Part shown: one piece after another, positions 58,625 to 64,000 of the stretch | Numbering within the stretch: position 1 is the stretch's first letter | How the letters are laid out: each line of letters starts with the position of its first letter | Assembly (NCBI GenBank): GCA_032718565.1 | Contig: JAVGVS010000111.1 | Coordinates: 750,631 to 814,630, forward strand | Direction: 5' to 3' | Origin: Distichodus sexfasciatus | Taxonomy: Eukaryota > Chordata > Actinopteri > Characiformes > Distichodontidae | DNA length: 64,000 bases | Translations under genes and position numbers: made by a program | The notes under the pieces: generated by a model | The model's database searches: none | The model's input: the letters and a program-made list of their open reading frames with translations, nothing else | What the model was told of the DNA's origin: nothing

Positions 58625-59240
58625 CGAACACGTGATAGAATAAAAATGAAGACAATCTTACAACAGAAAATGATACAGGTGGTTCCCTTTATTTTGCCAA
58701 GCAAACAGCAAAACAGCAAACGACACCCAACCAGTCCATGGAGCGCGCTCTCCCCGGCTCATTGGGGTCCCATTTTTATACATCTTTTCCCCGCTTGGAT
58801 TACACCCACTTTTCCTTTTGTCACTCCCCTTGTCTTTTGCCACCATTATTTCCAGTGGACAGTTCCACACCTTCATTTGCATACTAAACTCCGCCAATAT
58901 TTCTTAACCAATTAGAAACCAAGTAGACACTTATAAAATATTACACCTGTCAGACATACAAGGACACAAACCACTCTGCGCCATCACCCATAGGGTTGTT
59001 GGGTTCATTCAACTCCTTATATGGAGGCCTTCCAGTTACACACACAGTTTGTATGACAGTTATTCGCAACAGGTGCATTTGGGGTAAGTTTTAGGACAGA
59101 AGGCTATTATATTGGTAAGGTGCATAATATGACAGAATAATGTAATGAAAGAAAATAACAAGACAATGTTATACACTCATGAATATGCTAAATAGTTAAA
59201 ATAAAAATATGATAAATGATAAAACAAATACGATGAATGG
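58625..59240. mobile_element. Foreign insertion in the Tc1 element
   Basis: The transposase homology stops near 58620 and resumes near 59240. The inserted DNA has no open reading frame of known type; an ATG-rich 107-codon frame at 58592-58915 is unsupported. The class is unknown; ends and target duplication are not clear. Confidence 0.55.
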
Positions 59241-60014
59241 AAAAACTGCCATAACATCAGCTCAGAACGGGCAGAAACCAGTGGGACCCAGGTACACCCA
59301 TCTACTGTCCTGGCCAGAAGTGGTCTTCATGGAAGAGTTGCAGCCAAAAAGCCATACCTCCGATGTGGAAACAAGGCCAAGCGACTCAAGTATGCATGAA
59401 AACATAGGAACTGGGGTGCAGAAAAATGGCAGCAGGTGCTCTGAACTGATAAGTCAAAATTTGAAATATTTGGCTGTAGCAGAATGTAGTTTGTTCGTGG
59501 AAGGGCTGGAGAGCGGTACAATAATGAGTGTCTGCAGGGAACAGTGAAGCATGGTGGAGGTTCCTTGAACGTTTGGGGCTGCATTTCTGCAAATGGAGTT
59601 GGAGATTTGGTCAGGATTAATGGTGTTCTTAATGCTGAGAAATACAGGCAGATACTTATCCATCATCCAATACCATCAGGGAGGCGTATGATTGGCCCCA
59701 AATTTATTCTGCAGCAGGACAGCGACCCCAAACATACAGCCAAAGTCATTAAGAACTATCTTCAGCGTAAAGAAGAACAAGAAGTCCTGGAAGGGATGGC
59801 ATGGCCGCCACAGAGCCCTGATCTCAACATCATCGAGTGTGTCTGGGATTACATGAAGAGTCAGAGGAAGTCTATATCCACAGAAGATCTGTGGTTAGTT
59901 CTCCAAGATGTTTGGAACAACTTACCAGCCGAGTTCCTTCAAAAACTGTGTGCAAGTGTACCTAGAAGAATTGATGCTGTTTTGAAGGCAAAGGGTGGTC
60001 ACACCAAATATTGA
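59241..60014 (+). pseudogene. Tc1/mariner transposase, catalytic part (DD36E spacing)
   Basis: Broken frames give GLHGRVAAKKPYLRCGNKAK and a stop-containing TDKSKFEIFG, with the first Asp at 59448-59450; the family Trp before it is TGA here. Frame 59544-60014 is open: KHGGGSLNVWGCISANG, FILQQDSDPKHTAKVIKNY, WPPQSPDLNIIECVWDYMK, RIDAVLKAKGGHTKY. The catalytic Asp of DPKHT is at 59724-59726 and the Glu at 59835-59837, so 36 residues lie between them. This matches the DD36E group and not the DD34E of classic Tc1. Confidence 0.92.
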
Positions 60015-60152
60015 TTTGATTTAGATTTTTCTTTTGTTCATTCACTGCATTTTGTTGATTGATGAAAACAAATGATTAACACTTCCATTTTTGAAAGCAT
60101 TCTTTGTTTACAGCATTTTTTCACACCTGCCTAAAACTTTTGCACAGTACTG

Positions 60153-60388
60153 TATATAGTATATACGTGTGTGTGTTTGTGCGCATGCGTGTGTGTGTGT
60201 GTCCAGCCACGCACGAACACATAGCTACACTAACGGTTGGTATTGATAATGCGACTTAGCTAGACAGTTACTAACACAATTTCTAGCTAGAAACAACTGA
60301 AGTCAGCAATTTACCTCAATGCTATCTTACATCGCCAAAATTTACGTTTAACTTCACAAAACTGTTATATATCAGAAGCAATACTTAC
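60153..60388. other. Short (GT)n tract and unassigned DNA
   Basis: gtgtgtgtttgtgcgc and gtgtgtgtgtgtgtc follow the TA tract; the rest would be intron if the candidate minus-strand gene is real. Confidence 0.4.
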
Positions 60389-60400
60389 ACTTGTTAGCAT
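60389..60400 (-). CDS. Candidate first coding exon (M-L-T-S) with donor
   Basis: On the minus strand ATGCTAACAAGT is followed at once by a strong donor gtaagtatt (60388-60380). The CpG-rich gccgggcgctccgg just upstream looks like a promoter-proximal stretch. Joined to the exon at 57398 it stays in phase 0. A rival frame across the same sequence (DSLVDLPGAPAYANK) is also open, so the reading is open to doubt. Confidence 0.2.
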
Positions 60401-60417
60401 ATGCCGGAGCGCCCGGC

Positions 60418-60648
60418 AAGTCCACAAGAGAATCTGGCTGCAGACCTCCTCTGTGGGTAAATCTCCTCTGTCAGTACGTCTCCTCTTGGGGAAAAGAAAT
60501 GACGTCATACATATAACTACGGTTATGGTTAGGGTTAGGTACGGTTCTTCGTCCTTGTGCGTCATTTCCTTTCCCTCAGAGGAGAGGTACTGACAGAGGA
60601 GCTAACCCACAGAGGAGGTCTGCAGCCAGACCCTTCTCGGCAAGTGTC
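60418..60648. repeat. Inverted duplication, arms about 90 bp, spacer about 45 bp
   Basis: The left arm (60418-60513) has ctggctgcagacctcctctg, tcctctgtcagtac and aaatgacgtca. The right arm (60555-60648) has tgcgtcatttc, gtactgacagagga and cagaggaggtctgcagccag in inverse order. The spacer holds ggttatggttagggttagg, a short run like vertebrate telomere repeats. Confidence 0.9.
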
Positions 60649-60976
60649 ACTGTTGCTGTCACGCGTTGGTCTAAAAAAAACCTCCCGCCTTCCAGCACTG
60701 AACAACTTCCAGAGTACTAAGCCGTCGACCAAAATCCATTCAGCCAATGGTGGAGAGCCTCTGAAAAGGCCCCGCCCCCTGTTAGATTTGTGCCAGAATC
60801 GCAAACAAAAAACCAGGCAGCGCAAATGCAAAGGCAGCAGTGAGAACAAAAGTCTGAGCATGAAGAGAGAAACACAGGAAACTGTAAAGAAAAGGCCACG
60901 TTATCAATTTCCAAAAGACCAAACACTTTGTTTGCAACTCATACTTTTTACTTTTGAGAATTATTTTTTTGTTTGA
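60557..60976 (+). other. Unrecognised 139-codon open frame, basic
   Basis: The first third comes from the right arm of the inverted duplication. The rest is rich in Lys, Arg, Gln and Thr (LKRPRPLLDLCQNRKQK, SSENKSLSMKRETQE). It could be divergent to the minus-strand mini-exon, but no family match or splice evidence exists, and it may be chance. Confidence 0.2.
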
Positions 60977-61079
60977 CACTCATATCTTTGCGTTTTAGAA
61001 TTATTTTTTAGTTTTACATTGCAGAGGTTTTGCGAAATTATTTTGGCACAAATCTGATTCCATAGAGATACAGCTAAGC

Positions 61080-61430
61080 AGACATGACGGCAGAACTGGA
61101 GGTTGCAGAGCTCAAGATGTTGAGGTTCTCTTTGGGAGTGACGAGGATGGATAGGCTCAGGAATGAGTTCATGAGAGGGACAGCTCATGTTAGATGTTTT
61201 GGAGATAAAGTCAGAGAGGCCAGACTGAGATGGTTTGGACATGTCCAGAGGAGAGAAAATGACTACATAAGTAGAAGGATGCTGAGGTTGGAGCCACCAG
61301 GCAGGAGGCTGAGAGGAAGACCAAAAAGGAGATGTGGTCAAAGAGGACATGAAGTTAGTTGGTGTGAGGGTAGAGGACGCAGAGGATAGAAGAAAAGCCG
61401 AAAGAGGAAGAAGAAGAAGAAGAAGACATG
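61080..61430 (+). pseudogene. C-terminal fragment of an RTE-like LINE ORF
   Basis: The frame 61084-61389 reads AELEVAELKMLRFSLGVTRM, LRNEFMRGTAHVRCFGDKVR, ARLRWFGHVQRRENDYI, PGRRLRGRPKRRCG. LRWFGHVxRR followed by GRPKRR is the usual end of RTE-type and related LINE ORFs in animals. It ends in an (AAG)n run (about 61409-61427), a probable tail microsatellite. The clade is from memory and could be off. Confidence 0.7.
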
Positions 61431-61536
61431 ACCTTTTTGATCCAGGTACGATGCCACATCACTTCAACTGTAAACTGCCATAGAGGTATTGGGTTGTTTT
61501 GAAAGATTCTCTATGTGAAAACCCCTTGTCAGAGCA

Positions 61537-62335
61537 GTGGCCCCCATCATCCATATTGTTCAGTCCTTTAAGTCTAAGAAGGACAGTAATGGACAAAACT
61601 GTAAGGGCTGGCATCACTGTTTGACGCCTCACAAAGTAGATACACTGTCACAAGCAAAGTTTATTATTATTGGATGTGTACAAAAGGAAGCATACCAAGT
61701 TGAGTTGTCCTGTTTAAAGAAAGGTAGTCCTTTGAGGAAGCTCAACCCTATCTTTGATGATGATGGATTATTGAGATTGAGATTGAGATTGAGATTATTG
61801 AGAATTGGTGGTCGGCTACAACATGCTCCATTCAAAGTAAAGGAGAAACCTCTTCTCATTGTTCCTGGCCGCACTCACATAGGGGCCCAACTTGTGAGCC
61901 ACTATCATAAGAAAGTTCACCACCAAGGCAGGGTCTTTACTGAGGGAGCTATCTTCATGGATGGCATTTGGATTGTGGGGCCAAAGAAATGTATCTCTAC
62001 TAATCTGTACAAATGCGTCACGTGTAAAAAACTATGTGGTATGGTGGCAGAACAGAAGATGGCAGATTTACCGCCTGATCGTCTCAGCACTGAATTTACA
62101 AACTTCGGTCTGGATGTATTTGGCCCTTAGAACATCTCCACTCATCACACTCGAGGAGGTGCAGCAAACAGTAAAAAGTAGGCAGTACTCTTTACATGTT
62201 TAAGCGTTTGTGCTTTACATATTGAGCTCATAGAGTCAATGGACACATCAAGCTTCATTAATGCTCTACGGCACTTCTTTGCTGTGTGTGGTCTTTCAGC
62301 TTTCAGTGCCTAGTACATCTGTTTAGCTATCTGTC
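61537..62335 (+). pseudogene. BEL/Pao retrotransposon integrase fragment
   Basis: The frame 61537-62130 has the zinc-binding domain of BEL/Pao integrase: LRIGGRLQHAPFK, HIGAQLVSHYHKKVHHQGR, GIWIVGPKKCISTNLYKC, CKKLCGMVAEQKMADLPPDR, GLDVFGP. After a stop at 62128 a neighbouring frame continues with RGGAANSK-like coding and ALHIELIESMDTSSFINALR and HFFAVCG to about 62300, the start of the catalytic core. Protease, RT and LTRs are not visible. Confidence 0.88.
61769..61796 (+). repeat. (ATTGAG)n repeat inside the integrase frame
   Basis: Four to five 6-bp units encode alternating Leu and Arg just before LRIGGRL, without breaking the frame. Confidence 0.9.
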
Positions 62336-62480
62336 ATTTCGTGTAGAGCTACACACGCAGGGGTCAGAATACGCAGAAAGCTGATTGGTAAGTCATACAA
62401 ACCACAGGTTTGCAAATGTGCATTCAAATATCAGGCAAACAAGCTTTTAGTTCTTGAATGCTAACCTCACATGCAACAAA
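62336..62480. other. Unassigned
   Basis: No motif seen. Confidence 0.35.
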
Positions 62481-62580
62481 GTTAAAAACCAATGGGCCTC
62501 ATTCACCAATATCTTCTTAAGAATTTCCTTAAATTTTTGTTCTTAAGGAATTTGCTAAAAATAATCTATGTTCATGACGT
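62481..62580. mobile_element. hAT-type MITE end
   Basis: gggcctcattcaccaatatc followed by ttcttaagaatttccttaa resembles the terminus of a widespread fish hAT MITE. The other end was not found. Confidence 0.5.
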
Positions 62581-63055
62581 GTTCTTAAGCAGCAGAATTG
62601 TTCGCAGCTGTCTTCCTGAGAATGATGAATCCCACGCCTTCGTAATTGAAAGTGTGTGCCACGTTTTCTGAATTAGCATAGGCAATCGCCCGCAATGTGT
62701 CATAAAAGGGCATGAGACTGAAGAGCATGTCAAAGAAAGTCAGACATGCAGACAGTTGTCGCACCGAAATCAGCGCAGAAAAGCACCAGAACAGCAAAAA
62801 GTTCCTGATACTTCACAATGCACTTTTTAATCCAAACGTGTAGACAACCCGCACAAACTGATAGCATTCTTATTCTACAACACAAAAATTAGTACAAATT
62901 AAAGTCCACATATAACTTGAAAGTGTACTGCATTTTCTTTTTACACCTTTTCATCGTGTTTCTTTATTCATTTATTCAGTGTAGAAGCGATTTGGACATT
63001 AATCCTCTGTCATAATCAATCACTGAACAAGGCAGGATTTAATTCACATGATTGC
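62581..63055. other. No feature recognised
   Basis: Only short frames; the 70-codon minus frame at 62585-62797 has no motif. Confidence 0.35.
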
Positions 63056-63190
63056 TGATTGTACCGGAGCACCATTTCTACCGGGTGCTCCGGTTTTCTC
63101 CCACTGTCCAAAGGCATGCAGTATATGTTACCTGGCAACTCTAAATTGGTGTGATATATGTGTTGATATATGCTTGCAAACCAGAAAAAG
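63056..63190 (+). repeat. 5' half of a common fish repeat, with hairpin
   Basis: gggtgctccggttttctccc, actgtccaaaggcatgca and ctggcaactctaaattgg are forms of a very common fish repeat. accggagcacc at 63063 and gggtgctccggt at 63082 form a short hairpin. Confidence 0.55.
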
Positions 63191-63679
63191 TTCTTTTATG
63201 GCATGGCATATTTGTATGTAGTGTTTGAGCACCCTCTATTGTTCAAATAGTACTGTGCTATATTTCTCTCTTCCATATTTTAGCTTTGATTGTTTATCAA
63301 ATTTAACAAAATCATACTTACAGACCTTGGAAAATAAGCAATTATATCATAACATTTATACATGACGCAGCTGATGCAGTAAGTTGACGTAGTTAAATTT
63401 TTTTTATGATGTTATTTTAACACACTGTTACACAGAAAATAAAAATGTGCTCTTTCCATATATAAAAAGTCATCAGGAACAAAAAAAAATAACCTCATTC
63501 TATTAACTGGAAAACACTGGAACTGAGCTGTGTAACCAATATGGACTGCTTATATGAAGAATGCACCATCACATCTACACCCCAAACAGAGTTCATGTAA
63601 AAAAAGTTCTGTTACAGCTTGTATTAAAGGCAGAGGGTGAATCTCACTCTTTACATTGTGAAACAATAATACAGCTAAC
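63191..63679. other. AT-rich, no feature recognised
   Basis: No coding frame or repeat edge seen. Confidence 0.35.
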
Positions 63680-63704
63680 TAGGGCTGAAACGATGCAATC
63701 AAAG
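63680..63704. mobile_element. hAT terminus interrupted by an LTR
   Basis: tagggctgaaacgatgcaat is like the end of a hAT MITE, cut after 25 bases by the LTR at 63705. Confidence 0.45.
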
Positions 63705-64000
63705 TGTTAGGCCTCAGCCCAGACCGAGGGAGGAATCTACCTCAATCGAAAGGCCATCCGACCAAGACTCCAGTTCCAGATCTTCACAACCACCCCAGAT
63801 TACCAGATCAGTGTCACCTGAGTTCTAGCCAATCACACCCACATCACCTGTATTTAAGGCCTTTTGCTTGCAAGTGTTCCCTGCGAAGTATTGTTATGCC
63901 TTGTGCTGCGTACCAAGCATTCTCTGTTATTGCCTTCCTGTGTTTTGACCCTCGCTGTATGTTTTTGGATTACTCTTCTGTTCTCTGTGATTTGGATTTG
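63705..64000 (+). mobile_element. LTR related to the solo LTR at 39407, running off the window
   Basis: Starts tgttaggcctcagcccagac and shares ccagatcttcaca, agtattgttatgcc and tttggattac with the LTR at 39407-39816, in order. A tatttaagg is near 63851. The right side lies outside the window; it may be a solo LTR or the 5' LTR of a whole element. Confidence 0.85.

Larger units (their letters stand above)
57949..60152 (+). mobile_element. Tc1/mariner element with long inverted repeats, inside (TA)n
   Basis: The right end read in reverse, cagtactgtgcaaaag, matches the left catgctgtgcaaag. The arms extend about 200 bp through aggcaggtgtgaaaa, aatgctgtaaacaa, and aaatcaaatcaatatttgg. TA repeats adjoin both ends, as expected for TA-specific insertion. 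About 0.6 kb of foreign DNA (about 58625-59240) breaks the transposase. Confidence 0.92.

Overview
This window looks like repeat-rich intergenic or intronic DNA from a ray-finned (teleost) fish. The repeat families say so: L2/CR1-clade LINEs whose 3' ends run into tgaatcttga or aatttgaattgaatt, an RTE-type LINE resembling Rex3, an L1 of the fish type, Ty3/Gypsy and BEL/Pao LTR elements, long-TIR Tc1 elements, TTAA and hAT MITEs, tRNA-headed SINEs and long (TA)n and (CA)n tracts. Nearly every long open frame belongs to a decayed transposable element. I found no rRNA, tRNA gene, CRISPR array or bacterial-type operon, and no intact protein-coding gene that I can name.

Left part (1-14 kb): an approximately 449-bp direct duplication, a palindromic repeat, a LINE 3' tail, a 5' LINE ORF fragment that abuts a Ty3/Gypsy element (5.35-8.62 kb, gag to a truncated integrase), a satellite-like array with a period near 460 bp, a TTAA-flanked MITE, a decayed antisense Gypsy pol fragment and a CA-rich minisatellite.

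Centre (14.4-36 kb): an antisense L2/CR1 LINE (called family A here) has been split by a nearly full-length L2 (14.99-18.83 kb), a second L2 3' end, a Tc1 and a pogo-like MITE. A block of about 6 kb occurs twice in tandem (about 20.66-26.60 and 26.68-32.82 kb). The left copy carries many more small indels. The right copy continues into a Rex3-like LINE and a second family-A LINE that carries one LTR with perfect target duplications and another retrovirus-like LTR.

Right part (36-64 kb): a sense L1 fragment carries an hAT MITE and a solo LTR, both with perfect target duplications. An antisense L1 has a very GC-rich 3' region (42.7-46.6 kb). An antisense Gypsy complex (47.36-55.04 kb) has one LTR in the middle, gag-pro-RT on one side and the end of pol on the other, and the pol end is split by an L2. 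It is followed by an hAT element with an L2 tail in it, a Tc1/mariner element lodged in a (TA)n tract, an RTE-like LINE tail, a BEL/Pao integrase and an LTR running off the window end.

The only plausible host-gene signal is on the minus strand: a small exon at 57264-57398 with a good splice acceptor, a stop and an AATAAA just behind it. It joins in frame to a possible first exon at 60389-60400 beside an inverted duplication. This is a hypothesis and is scored as such. Coordinates of repeat edges are approximate unless a target-site duplication is given.
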